A stretch of 64,000 nucleotides of DNA from Ascochyta rabiei (Eukaryota; Ascomycota; Dothideomycetes; Pleosporales; Didymellaceae): positions 3,037,001-3,101,000 of the forward strand of contig NC_082405.1 in NCBI RefSeq assembly GCF_004011695.2, read 5' to 3'. Below the pieces are notes generated by a model that worked only from the letters and a program-made list of their open reading frames with translations, did not search any database and had not been told where the DNA came from. The first letter of the stretch is position 1; every line of letters starts with the position of its first letter. The translations under genes were made by a program, and so were the position numbers. Of the stretch, positions 10,913 to 21,854 are shown piece after piece.

Positions 10913-11944
10913 ATCCTCAACACTATAGAAATATCGTGAGATTGCATATACCAATGCCACCACCCACACTCGTCCATCTCTAGCACTAACTGCTCCACCT
11001 TTGTTTTTATGCCTAGCTTTATCCTTAAGGCCTTCCAATACTCGTTGCGGACGTCTTACCGTGTCCAACTTTGTCCTGGAAATGCTGCCTTAATCGCGCT
11101 GAGGGCGGGTGCAGCCCCTCTAGAGCTCTGGATAATAGAGACAACAGTCACCCGCTCCTCGTTGGTAAGCTCTCTTGTCTCTCTTCTGTTCTGAGCAAAG
11201 ACAAACCTGTCCTTAACAGGAGGATGGTTGTGTATACACGATTTGCGCTCTTCTATGTGTAGGACTCTCTAAACTGACGTCTCTAGGTTTCCGCTATTAT
11301 CAGCAGCCAGCCAAAACGCTATTAGACAGTCAGTACGCGTGCTAGCAGCTCCGCGACGCTTAACTGCACTGTTACTATTATTAACTCTCTTTGATAGTAT
11401 CTTACGTCGCCCAGCGTTGCTGCAAGCCATCCGTAGACGGTAACGTCCTCCTCTTGACCATTTATCACGCCTATATGAGACACCGTAGTCCTTCGCCTAT
11501 TAAAGCACTGCAGCTTCTGCGTCATCTAGGGTCTCGTACGAGGCCTCTAGAGGCGGCTCATGGTCTCGGAGTTTGTACAGAGTGTTATCCCACAACCTAT
11601 TAAGGTCTACTTCGGCGACTAGTAGGTTGCGGCGTTAACGTTTTCGAGCTCTATAGGCGCGTCGACGGACCGTGCGACCAGGTACAATATCTCCAGCGTT
11701 GTTGTGATCGCTAGGAGTCTCTGACCTGTCCTCTTCTTCACCCAACGCGTCGCTAACAGCAGTACTCTCTCCAGCAACACTAGACGCTGGTGTTGCTGGC
11801 CGTGACAGCCGCGAGACGACAGAATCCTCATCCGAAACACCCCAATCGCCAGGGGACGGCAATCGCGACGGCGAGTACAATTGTGCGCCCTGGGCCGCTG
11901 GCGGCAGCGACGACAACAACGACAACGGAGGCATGGCGATAGCG

Positions 11945-12052
11945 TTGATGATAACAACAACAACAACAAGATGGAGATGGCAATAGAGATGGCAATAGCG
12001 TCAATGATGACAACAACAAGATGGAGATGGAGATAGAGATGGCTGACGCGTC
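11945..12052. repeat. Subterminal imperfect repeat of the MULE
   Basis: Two related blocks, GATGATAACAACAAC..AAGATGGAGATGGC and GATGACAACAACAAGATGGAGATGG, are separated by AATAGAGATGG units. They sit between the transposase ATG and the right inverted repeat, where leader and promoter would be expected. Confidence 0.6.
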
Positions 12053-12203
12053 GATGAGGCCTTAGATGAGGCGTCAAACGTCGCGTTAAGCGTCACAAAA
12101 GTTATGTAAGACGTATCACCTTTAGCAAAACGCTCTAACAGCTATATTTGTATAGTAATTAAGCTATTTCAGGCACTCGGGCGAGGCGGCGCGTCTTGGC
12201 TGC

Positions 12204-12252
12204 CTTATGGGGGCGTACGTTACCATATATGGGGGTGCACGTTAACAACTCC
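12204..12252 (-). repeat. Right terminal inverted repeat of the MULE
   Basis: It begins CTTATGGGGGCGTACG and ends TTAACAACTCC, and is the exact reverse complement of 8757-8805. Identity over 49 bp contrasts with the heavily mutated interior. Confidence 0.93.
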
Positions 12253-12263
12253 CCGTTGCTATG
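12253..12263. repeat. Right target-site duplication of the MULE
   Basis: CCGTTGCTATG, identical to 8746-8756 outside the left end. It marks the insertion point. Confidence 0.88.
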
Positions 12264-13603
12264 CCTTCTTGTGCTGGCTTGGTACTAGCGCAATGGGTCT
12301 GTCAATACCTGTTGTATGGGCCAGCACATCTCACATGCATGTGAAGGATCTCGGAACATTGAAGCGAAGCACGATCCCCTCACCACAATTCCTAGGAGTT
12401 TTTCATCAGTCGCTATGCCCGGATAGACCATATCCATGTTGCGTTTGCGGTGTAGCGTGGGAACGTGCGCAGGGATATCACCGACTTGAAGGTTAGCAGG
12501 CGGGTGCGTAGCCTTTGGCGGCCTGGTAGAAGGTGTATGCCTGTCGAAGGAGGAGCATGCAAATGTACGATGCGCCCGAGCTCTCGTATACGCTGTCGTA
12601 CCGCGACTCAAAGACGCCGCTGCGCCGCCGCGCGGAGGCAGACTGTGTTGAGATTAATTGGCGGTGAGTGCGTTGGAGACTCGGATGCTCATTGCTCGGG
12701 TGGAGGGTGCGGTAGGTGCGTGGGTGGCGTGATGGTATTGAGCAGAAGGACCGCTTCGCGATGTGAAACGTTCCACATCCGTCTTTCCAGCGGATGTGGT
12801 GCAGACGTGTGTGCCAGTGGTGAGCATGCGTGTGGCGGACTCAGTCATCGACGTCCCCACGACCCTTAAGCCACCAACGGACACTGGCCGGGACGGGCGG
12901 CCTTAGGCGAAGCTTTGCATGCGAAATTAATCAAACCTTGTACCGGTATTTCCATACAGCAGTAGATTGGAATGCAGATCTGGAGAACCATCAGGCTTGG
13001 TAGAGTGCGATTGCGTCGTTGTGTAGGAGATCGCGCCATGGCGAGAGCATTCCTGTGCGGGGTGCTTCTTTGGCTGCCAGGAGAGGAAGGCACTGATGCA
13101 GGCAGACCGCCCACCATCTTCCACTGGACAGGCTTTGCCGACCTCGCAAACACCTGGCAGCATCCGCAATTGCGTCTGACCGTGCGGCTACTGCCCGAAG
13201 ATTCAATTTTCGCTTGCATACCCCCTACTGCACAGGCTAGCGCGCTAGGTGTTCAGGCAGGGCTTGGTGTTGCGGCAGGGAGACCGATACGGGTCAAGGA
13301 GCTACACGGAGCTAGCGAGCACCGTCAGCCGCTTCACCGTTTCGAATACTGTCGTCTTTTTGGAAGAGCAGTATATAGCGCCGTGAATGCCCTCGTTGTC
13401 AGGCTTTTTGTTCTTCTCCCTTCGCCGACTACTCCAAAGCTACCACGACGTTTCGATTCTTTGCTCCGCGATTCAACAAACCGAAACACTGGAATGATCA
13501 TCCAAGCAACACATCGACCATCGCCATATAACTCGACCCTGATTCGCATCTGAGATTGCTACAACCTCGCACCAAGAGCCAAACACCAAGATCGACTTTC
13601 AGT
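12264..13603. other. Intergenic, right of the transposon to the cyclin
   Basis: About 1.3 kb. The 193-codon ORF at 12972-13553 has no domain, is opposed by other ORFs and runs through the TATA-like site and probable 5' UTR of the cyclin, so I treat it as chance. Nothing else is recognised. Confidence 0.45.
13372..13377 (+). promoter_or_regulatory. TATA-like element upstream of the cyclin gene
   Basis: TATATA lies about 230 bp before the ATG at 13604, followed by a C/A-rich leader. Position and orientation fit a TATA box, but no start site is proven. Confidence 0.4.
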
Positions 13604-14672
13604 ATGGAACTCTCGCCAGCTTTCTCCATCAACAGCGACATGACCGACGAGGAATTGGATCTGTATTTCGCAACTTGCGGTTCACTGTCCAACTTGCCTA
13701 CCCCTCCACCCGCAAAGGAGCACCCTGCAGAGAAGCACGCATCGCCAGCATTACAGGTGCACGAGTTTGCTCCTGAACTACAAGGTCAGTCTCCCATCCA
13801 ACACCGCACAATTGCACGTGCGACATTTCCCTTCAGAGCCAAGTTTGTTGTTGGTCTTGCACATGTGGGACTTGCTCGGCTGAGCGACGTGCCCCTGCAT
13901 GCTAGCACGAACCGACTCGCGCGACGTCATAGCAGTCTAATCTCCTTTTCTGCTCGAACCCACATTCCACGGTGTTCCTGTCGATCGATGATTTCTCTCG
14001 TCAATGCTTGCCCTACTCGCCACACCCATTATTGGACACCAATGCTAACTACTATCTTTAGCACACGCTACCCATCTTGCCAACCTTGTCCCGTTCAACG
14101 TCTCCACAAACCGGCCTTCTGTGTCTAGCATCCGCAGCTTTCTGGAACGATCATGCCTACCAGACGAGGTTGTCGCGTTTGCTGCTTGCATCCTTGATGG
14201 CCTATCGGACCGCTTCGTTGCTACGTGGCGCGAGACCCTGTTGCCGTCCGACTTCGTCAGGGACCTTAAGTTTTTTATGAAGACCGACACATGTCATCAT
14301 GCCTCCGTCAGCCCAGACGTCCTTGTTCTTGCTGCCTTGTCTCTTGCGCACGGTTTCTTCAGCGACACCCGTCGCTCTGCCCACTACTGGGCAGTGGGCA
14401 TGAGCCGTGGTCAATTTTCCATTCAGGAGCTTGAGGCCACCAAGCGGTCGATCCTTCAGGACATGGACTACCGCCTTTGCCGCGTTACTGAAGGCATGAT
14501 GAACAGCATGCTGCAAGAGATGCAGCGTGCAGAGACGTTGCCTACGGCAGCAGCCCCGATCAACGAGAACGACACCGTTACAAAGACCAGTCGTCGTCGA
14601 AATTTTTCCATCGACTTATCAGGCACATCCATGTGGAAGAATGGTGTTCAAACGCCAGAACCCAGCCCTTGA
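13604..14672 (+). CDS. Cyclin-domain protein, Pho85-cyclin (PCL)-like
   Basis: Exons 13604-13784 and 14062-14672, joined to give 263 residues; the 277-bp intron is long for this window. Start MELSPAFSINSDMTDEELD. The N-terminal 60 residues are acidic and Pro-rich. The cyclin box follows, with FLERSCLPDEVVAFAACIL, SPDVLVLAALSLAHGFFSD and the final helix TKRSILQDMDYRL. This layout matches small fungal PCL-type cyclins that activate a Pho85-like kinase in nutrient, cell-cycle or Gcn4 control. The exact partner and the Pcl subtype cannot be told from sequence. The C-terminus has a Ser/Arg patch (TSRRRNFSIDLSG) that may be phosphorylated. Confidence 0.82.
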
Positions 14673-15757
14673 GCCGCAGAAGTCGTGGCTTTAATATCTG
14701 CAGCGCTCTTCGTCGCACTTTAGCATTGGCTTCGCTTCTCTTGTTGCGCTTACGATACCCACATTTTTGCAGCATTTTCAGCCATTGAGCATTTCAGCAG
14801 TGTCGACATCAAGGAGTTTATGAGCGTGTTTATCGTAAGGAGGATCGAACTCAGTGGCCTCGTCTTTTGTCTTGTCTGCACGATACCCTGTACACATGGT
14901 AGCTGTTGTTATAGCACCATCTAGCATCTAGCATTCTTGTAGCGTATGTCCTCGCACAACTGTGTCTCTAATACATTTTCTTCCAGAGATGTCAACACGT
15001 AGACTGCATCGATTTTCGTGACTTGACAGTGTGTGTGAGGCTGATATTGGACAATGACTCTCGTGCTGTCCCTGTCCGGAGCCGCACACCGCTAGCCCGA
15101 GCTTTCCTCCGCGTTCAGCGTTCGCAGACGTCACGTTTGCTTCCCCTCCATCACACCACCGACATCCGGCCATGTTCGAGTTACGACTTGACGCGACAAA
15201 CCCCTCTAGCGCGCGAACGTCCCCTCCAGGATGCCACAAGCGCATTAGATGCACTCTCATTCGAGTTAGCCAGACGTTTCGCGATTGAAATTCTGGCTGG
15301 TGAGAGATCTGGGTTGCGCCTACTACCCCACATTAGTTCAAGTCGCCCAACCGTGCGCCAAGCTGCATCTGTCGCGCAGCTCAACAGTGCTGCTAGCTGC
15401 TGTCAGCTCGATCGCTTCCCCACGTTCGATTATAGCTGTCTCTTGTCTCCTGATATTAATTGACCTGTGATCGCGCTTCGCTCCTACTGCTTGCCTGCCT
15501 GAAGCTCTCGTTCCTGCGGCATCAACACCCGCAACACCCGTTGCCATACGTTTCCTTGGCTATAAACACTCACACCACCGCGCATACGTACAAGCTTGGC
15601 TATCTTTCCCTGAGCTCCCGGCGCTTACCCAAACACACTTCTCTCTTCCCTCCTCTCCTCTCCTCTTCTCACAATTCGTCCCTCAACCCCTCCATCTCCT
15701 GTGCGACACCGACATTCACTCAGCAACTCGCCTTTCTCTGCAATTGACATCCTAAAG
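14673..15757. other. Intergenic cyclin to glycogen phosphorylase
   Basis: About 1.1 kb. The last 150 bp carry a long pyrimidine tract (15640-15670, CTTCTCTCTTCCCTCC..) and a TATA box, typical of a strong fungal promoter. No gene is supported; overlapping ORFs on both strands are chance. Confidence 0.5.
15561..15566 (+). promoter_or_regulatory. TATA box of the glycogen phosphorylase gene
   Basis: TATAAA in the context GGCTATAAACACTC lies 192 bp upstream of the ATG and is followed by a C/T-rich leader. It is the clearest TATA match in the window. Confidence 0.5.
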
Positions 15758-18708
15758 ATGGCGACTGCTGCTTCCTCGTCGTCACCCCGGGAGCGCCGCC
15801 CCTCGACGAGCGCTCCGCTTGCTGACCTGAAGGGTCCCGTTGGGCCTGCGAACTTCACTCGCCCCAAGCACAAGAGGACCGTGACCGGTTTCGGTCCCAG
15901 CGAAATCAAGGCTGTTGAGAACAGCATCCCAGAGCCCCAGCGTGAGGCTTGGAGGAAATTCGTAAGTCAATCGGTCCTCAGAGTACCCACCGTGATTGCG
16001 GGGTAGCTCCCTAGCAAATGTGGGGTCCTGACAAGGAAACAGATGCCCAAGCCTTTCTCTACATCGGACGAATTCAACAAAGAGACTGTACGTCACATTG
16101 AGACTACCCTCGCTCGTTCGCTGTTCAACTGCGATGAATCGGCTGCGTACGCTGGAACCGCCCTGGCGTTCAGGGATCGTCTGGTTTTGGATTGGAACAA
16201 GACACAACAGAGCCAGACGTTTGCTGACCAGAAGCGCGTATACTGTGAGATGGCTTAACAGGCAATTTATAGAAGGGTAACTGACGCATACAGATCTGTC
16301 CCTGGAGTTTCTGATGGGACGAGCTCTAGATAATGCTATGCTCAACGTTGAGCAGAAGGATATTGCTACTAGTAAGTTTCATTCTCCAAAATTCGGCCAT
16401 TTGCTCCGCTAATATCTCCCCAGAGGGTCTCTCCGACCTTGGTTTCCGTATGGAGGATGTCGTTTCTCAAGAGCATGACGCTGCTCTTGGTAACGGTGGT
16501 CTCGGACGCCTTGCCGCCTGCTTCCTCGATTCTATGGCTTCCTTGAACTACCCGGCTTGGGGCTACGGACTGCGATACCGATACGGTATCTTCAAGCAGG
16601 AGATTGTCGACGGTTACCAGGTCGAAGTCCCTGACTACTGGCTCGACTTCAACCCGTGGGAGTTCCAGAGACACGACATTACAGTTGATATCCAGTTCTA
16701 CGGTCACGTAAATCGCTGGCAAGACGACGAGGGCAAGCAGCAGTGCTCTTGGGAGGGCGGCGAGATTGTACAGGCTGTAGCTTACGATGTCCCGGTTCCT
16801 GGCTACAAGACTGGCACATGCAACAACCTCCGTCTCTGGGGTAGCAAGGCTGCCAGCGGTGAGTTTGACTTCCAGAAGTTCAACTCTGGCGAGTACGAGA
16901 GCTCAGTGGCAGATCAGCAGCGTGCTGAGACTATCTCTGCTGTTCTGTACCCCAACGACAACCTCGAGCGCGGAAAGGAGCTTCGTCTTAAGCAGCAATA
17001 CTTCTGGTGCGCCGCATCGCTCTACGACATCGTTCGCCGTTTCAAAAAGAGCAAGCGCGCGTGGAGCGAGTTTCCTAACCAGGTCGCTATCCAGCTAAAT
17101 GACACCCACCCGACTCTGGCCATTCCTGAACTTCTGAGGATATTGGTCGATATTGAGGGTCTGGACTGGGATGATGCGTGGAACAGTAAGTCGCTGGGAG
17201 GTATTCAGATCTTGTGCGAGCACTAACGGTTGTAGTCGTGCAGAAGACTTTCGGCTACACTAACCACACGGTCCTCCCTGAGGCGCTCGAGAAGTGGTCT
17301 GTTCCTCTGATGCAGCATCTCCTCCCCCGCCATCTCCAAGTAAGTTTGAATTCTCCAGGCCAATATCAAGTCGCTGACTGTCTCCACGATAATTTATGAT
17401 ATCAACCTGAACTTCCTCCAATTTGTTGAGCGCAACTTTCCCAACGACCGCGAGATGCTCGGACGGGTGTCGATCATCGAGGAATCACAACCCAAGATGG
17501 TCCGAATGGCCTACTTGGCTTTGATTGGTTCCCACAAAGTCAATGGTGTTGCTGAGCTGCACTCTGATCTGATCAAAACCACTATTTTCAAGGACTTTGT
17601 CAAGATCTACGGACCTGACAAGTTCACCAATGTTACCAACGGCATCACACCACGCAGATGGCTGCACCAGGCCAACCCCAGACTTTCAGAGCTCATTGCT
17701 TCGAAACTCGGCGGCCATGAGTTCTTGAAGGACCTGACTCTCCTGCACAAGCTCGAAGCGTTCGTTGACGACAAAGAGTTTAGAAAGGAGTTCCGCGAAA
17801 TCAAGTACGCCAATAAAATACGTCTAGCTCAGCATATCGAGGAGCACAACGGTGTCAAGGTCAATCCAGCAGCCCTCTTTGACGTCCAGGTCAAGCGCAT
17901 TCACGAATACAAACGCCAACAGCTCAACATCTTCGGTGTAATCCACCGCTACCTCCAGATCAAGGCCATGTCACCTGAAGAGAGGAAGAAGCTTGCTCCT
18001 CGTGTGTCCATCTTTGGTGGCAAAGCTGCACCCGGATATTGGATGGCAAAGACGGTCATCCATCTCATCAACAAGGTCGGAGATGTTGTCAACAACGACA
18101 AGGACGTTGGCGATCTGCTCAAGGTCATCTTCTTGGAAGACTACAACGTCAGTAAAGCTGAGATCATCACACCTGCCAGCGATATCAGCGAACACATCTC
18201 TACTGCCGGTACTGAGGCCAGTGGCACAAGCAACATGAAGTTCTGTCTCAACGGTGGCCTTATCATCGGCACCTGCGACGGCGCTAACATCGAGATCACC
18301 CGCGAGATTGGTGAGGAGAATATCTTCCTCTTCGGTAACTTGTCCGAAGACGTCGAGGATCTCCGCCACGCGCACTTGTACAAGCACTACGAGCTCGAGC
18401 CGCAGCTCGCCAGGGTCTTCGACCATATCCACAAAGGCACATTTGGCGACGCTGAGCGCTTCTCTGCTCTGCTGAACAGCATCGTCGAGCACGGCGACTA
18501 CTACCTTGTGTCTGACGACTTCGACTCTTACATCAAGACGCAAGAGTCGATCGACGAGAGCTACAAGAACACCGAGGAGTGGACAACGAAGACGATCTTG
18601 ACAGTCGCACGTATGGGCTTCTTCACCAGCGACAGATGTATTGATGAGTACGCGGAGAGCATCTGGAACGTTGAGCCGCTCATTCCCAAAGATGAGCCTG
18701 CGCCGTAG
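15758..18708 (+). CDS. gph1: Glycogen phosphorylase
   Basis: Six exons (15758-15961, 16043-16244, 16294-16371, 16424-17185, 17236-17339, 17389-18708) give 889 residues, full length for the family. The enzyme releases glucose-1-phosphate from glycogen in the cytosol using pyridoxal phosphate. Visible are the catalytic-core start [27 protein letters not shown], and the PLP-lysine region [15 protein letters not shown]. Introns 1-4 have clean GT..AG ends. Intron 5 begins GTAAGT at 17340 and has a CTGAC branch site at 17373-17377. Homology, however, requires exon 6 to resume at 17389 (IIYDINLNF), directly after ACG instead of CAG or AAG. No usable AG lies there, so this allele may be mis-spliced, or one base may be missing. 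A TATA box lies upstream. Confidence 0.9.
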
Positions 18709-19155
18709 ATGGAGCCGAGGAGAGGCGTGGGGGGGCTTGGTCTCAGCTGCTGTTTAGATGGCTCAAGCAGGTCCACGTACTGGTAGAATGCTTCGATAAA
18801 CTATGAATATCAACACTGTACTCCTGTGAAGAGAGCGTTTGGCCACTTCTTGTATGCGGATGCTTGGCCATCTCTGTGTAACTCCTGATGCTAGATTGCT
18901 GCCGATATTCGTATTACTTGCGAGCCCCCGGTACATCTCGTTCTACAATCACCCATACGGTGTGCAAGGGCAAGGGAGACGTGGTTCCTCAAAAGGCTCA
19001 CCCAGCAGATGCAGGTTCATCTGCAGCCAATCAGCGGTGGCGGGCGGCTGGACCCTTGAAACTTGAAACGCGACGCGACGTACGTCAAGGGCCAGAGTGG
19101 CCGCTGAGCTCCAACAAGCTCACCACAAGCAAGTCGAGCTGCAAACACACCCACC
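18709..19155. other. Intergenic phosphorylase to Yip1-domain gene
   Basis: About 450 bp of probable 3' UTR and promoter. No gene or notable repeat is seen. Confidence 0.5.
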
Positions 19156-20198
19156 ATGGCAAATCGAGGCTACGATGTCGTCGTTGACGTCGACCAGGAG
19201 GTACGCCCTCCTCTCTCTGCATCCAACACCCCTACACAGCAGCACCTTACCCACCACAGGGCGACCTAGGCCATACCGACCTGCAGGAGGACCTTGAATT
19301 CCACAGCTCGAGTAAGCTTCACCCCGACCAAGCAGGCGCAACTGATGCTCATCCGGACATGCAGACTTCGAGAACACGCCCTCGACGCGTGGCGCCAAGA
19401 TCCAGCCCGACTCGTCCTCGTTTCTTCCCCAGCCCGCAACCTCGTCCCCGGCGGGCTCGCGCAAACGTCTGCTCTGGACCCTCTCCTTCTACGCGCAAGC
19501 CTTTGATGTCGACACAGCAGAGGTCCTGCGCCGCTGCACCGCCACCATATATCCGCGCGCCAACTTCCTCGACGTCCTCGAGGGAAATCCGGATCTGTAC
19601 GGCCCTGTGTGGATCGCGACGACGGTTGTTGTCATTCTCTTCCTGACAGGCACCATCAACCAGTATCTGGCGCACCAGGGCAAGGACCACTTTGCGTACG
19701 ACTTCAAGCTGCTGAGCGGTGCGGCGGGGCTGGTCTACGGTTACACGGCGCTGGTGCCTGTGGGGCTCTGGGGCGTGCTGAAGTGGTATGGAAGCGAGAG
19801 CGCGAATCTGCTCGAGTGCGCGTGTCTGTACGGCTACGCAAATTTGGTGTGGATTGTCGTTGCACTGGTGAGCTGGAGTCCGATCAGCAGTAAGTCCCAG
19901 GATGATCCTATCTTTGCTCTCCCCTGCAGATGCATGTACTAACGAACCAGTCCTCAACTACACCTTCGTCGCCCTTGGCCTCGCCTTCTCCGCAACCTTC
20001 CTGCTGCGCAATCTCTACCCCGTCCTCAGCACCACCGAAGCAAAGACGTCCAAGATCCTGCTCGTCGTCGTGCTGGCGCTGCACGCTGGCTTTGCCATCG
20101 CCATCAAGGTCCTCTTCTTCGCTGCAACCAGCCCCGTGGGGCCAAACAAGGGGAACGACGAGAAGACGGATCCCGCGAGGATGATGTTGAGCATGTAA
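19156..20198 (+). CDS. Yip1-domain Golgi membrane protein (YIPF1/2-like)
   Basis: Four exons (19156-19200, 19260-19311, 19365-19889, 19951-20198) give 289 residues starting MANRGYDVVVDVDQEGDLGH. A soluble, acidic Ser-rich N-terminus of about 85 residues precedes RLLWTLSFYAQAFDVDTAEV and then about five hydrophobic helices (IATTVVVILFLTG, GLVYGYTALVPVGLW, LVWIVVALVSW, FVALGLAFSATFLL, ILLVVVLALHAGFAIAI). The soluble N-terminus, the segment YGPVWIATT and the five helices fit the Yip1 family, whose members bind Rab GTPases at Golgi and ER membranes. Of the subfamilies, YIPF1/2 fits best. All introns are short and canonical. Confidence 0.83.
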
Positions 20199-20739
20199 GA
20201 AGAAAGCAAGTGGGGGAGGGTGGGGAGGAAGTGGTGCATTGATGGATGATTAAGCTCGGCAGAGGGCTTTGGTACTCGCTATAGGGTGGCGTTGTGGGTT
20301 TCGGATATGCCTTAGATAGAGAATGGCGATAGTATCCATTCAAGCGAGGGTGAGATCGCAGAGTCCGTGTTGTACGCCTGTGTGATGCAAGTGTGGAATC
20401 CGCTTGGGCGCATATTGTATTCAACTACAAGGTAGACATTTCAGCACGACAGTACTTCGAGACCTGCCTTACCAACAAGACCTTGTAACCCAAGAACCTC
20501 TATCCAGTCCACGAATACAGAACAGCCAGGCTGCACAGAGGTAATCGACAGCTCCACCCCGTTGTCTTCGGACACGTACCAGGTAGCCCGACCAGACCTT
20601 GCAGAGCCCTCAGACTCAGAGCCACTGAGAGCAGCGAGCCCCCCACCCCCCACCTGCGCTCAAGACTAACACGGGTATCTCGTGCATAATATCAACCAGC
20701 CATCGGATCCAGCGGCAGCTAGTCTAGCGGCAGCGGCAG
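20199..20739. other. Intergenic between convergent genes
   Basis: About 540 bp separating the 3' ends of the Yip1-domain gene (+) and the coiled-coil protein gene (-). A GGCAGCGGCAGCTAGTCC-type short repeat at 20708-20760 runs into the end of the next gene. Confidence 0.45.
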
Positions 20740-21854
20740 CTAGTCCAGCGGCAGCGGCAGAGGATCCAGCGGCGACGGCAACGGCTCGTCCCCCATTTCC
20801 ATTCTCCACCACATATCGAAATACGGTGCATCGGCGCTGAAACCAAAGTAATCTGCGCCCTCACTCACCCCTGCATCCGGAGGGGCCCAAGTGAGCAAAC
20901 CCTCATCTCCATCTCCATCTCCATCTCCATCGTCAACCTCTTCAATCTCAACAACAACCCGCTCCGGCCGCGGAGGCGCACACGTCAACACCGCCATCTG
21001 ATCCTGCTCACTCCTACTCTCCTTAAACGCCGACGGTATGCTCGGAGCCGGTGACTCCACGGCGACTGGATCTGCGGCGAAGAACTGTCTCCGCGCTTTG
21101 ACCACATGACGAGTTTGGTGCCTTGTGCGCCAGATTTCGCTGCTGAGGTCTTCTACCTTGCGTTTCAGCACTTTGGGATCCGGCGGGGGTTGCTCGGTCG
21201 ATGAGGGTGGGGAGGGGAGGAAGGGGCCCCGTGGGGGGTCGGGGGTGAGGTTTAGTTTGTTGTGGAGCTGGCGGAGTTGGGATTCTAGAGCGTGTTTTTT
21301 GAGGGTGAGTTTGGCTACTTTGGCGGCGAGGACTGAGGTGGTGGTGGTGGAGGAGGAGGAGGAGGGGCGCGGAGGCTTTCGCTTTTGTGCTGGGGGTGCG
21401 GCGGAGGCGGTTAGGGTGCTGGCTGAGGCTGCTGAGTCGTAGGCTTCTTGGACTGCGCCACCTTCTTCTTGGCTGTACGTCTCGCCGTGGGGTGAAGTAA
21501 CCCGTCTTGGAGTGTCGGGGCTGTCGGTGTGTGCTGGACTTGAGATCGACGTGTGGATGTCCTCTAAACCAGACCTATGCGACTCCTCGATGAGCTCAGG
21601 GTCTATTTCAAGGACTTCCACCGGAGGTATCTCTGAAGGTGGCTGGCCGAGTGGTAGCGAGGGAAACGCTGCTGGTCGGAGCGTGCTTGACTTTGTGTTG
21701 GTACGTCGAGCGTGAAAAGCAACCCACTCAGGGGGCATGTCGAATTCTCTGCGTTGAGATTAGTGAATCTTGTATTGCAGCAGAGCCCTGAATTATGAGC
21801 ATCGAACCAACATAACAAGACAAGAGAAATACTGCTTTGCTTCACTCACTTCAT
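20740..21854 (-). CDS. Unknown basic/coiled-coil protein
   Basis: Exons 21850-21854 and 20740-21748 give 337 residues starting MKEFDMPPEWVAFHARR. The 5-nt first exon (ATGAA) spliced at GTGAGT..GCAG restores an upstream reading; without it the protein starts at MPPEW (21738). Upstream of 21854 the same frame stays open for about 65 more bases (..IRRALWDDWIFDMK), so a longer N-terminus is possible. Residues 120-170 are basic then helical with spaced Leu (VLAAKVAKLTLKKHALESQL). The region VLKRKVEDLSSEIWRTRHQT forms a second helix, and the C-terminus is acidic with a Gly-Asp run. It resembles a nuclear or regulatory protein, but I recognise no family and assign no function. Confidence 0.68.

Larger units (their letters stand above)
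9023..11934 (-). pseudogene. MULE transposase pseudogene
   Basis: From the ATG at 11934-11932 to the stop at 9023 the minus strand encodes one transposase of about 933 codons once a ~110-bp insertion near 10.8-10.9 kb is removed. Order: Ser/Pro-rich N-terminus; a Cys/His region ending in CIHNHPPV (FAR1/WRKY-like DNA-binding); WTR..DVRNEYWKAL; the DDE core with LLFDCTFKTNKYGMLMLNL (first Asp at 10706-10708), LFITENNPAAINALNS and CRWHMNKDV; then a proline-rich tail. In-frame stops lie at codons beginning 11637, 11502, 11499, 11271, 11058, 10786, 10606, 10585, 10189 and 9310. Six are TAA, three TAG and one TGA, as expected if CAA or CAG became TAA or TAG. A Glu occupies the place where family members usually have the second catalytic Asp. 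It cannot make a full protein. Confidence 0.88.
8757..12252 (-). mobile_element. Mutator-like DNA transposon (MULE), complete ends, dead transposase
   Basis: A 3.5-kb element bounded by perfect 49-bp terminal inverted repeats (8757-8805 and 12204-12252). It is flanked by an 11-bp direct repeat (CCGTTGCTATG), or by a 9-bp repeat if the inverted repeat is extended by one base. Long inverted repeats plus a 9-11 bp target duplication are diagnostic of MULEs. On the minus strand it carries one transposase frame with a FAR1-like zinc-finger region, a DDE-type core and a proline-rich C-terminus. The identical ends suggest a fairly recent insertion, or ends kept similar by activity in trans. The coding region is inactivated by ten in-frame stops and a nested insertion. 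Confidence 0.92.

Noticed and set aside
11619..12077. 152-codon minus-strand ORF near the right end of the MULE
   Set aside because: Different frame from the transposase, low complexity (His/Leu and Ile runs from the GATGGAGATGG repeat).
12972..13553. 193-codon plus-strand ORF upstream of the cyclin gene
   Set aside because: No domain, overlapped by opposite ORFs, and crosses the TATA-like site and probable 5' UTR of the cyclin.
17340..17370. 31-bp intron as the true intron 5 of glycogen phosphorylase
   Set aside because: In frame but shorter than any other intron here, and it leaves the CTGAC branch site in the exon; kept only as a fallback.
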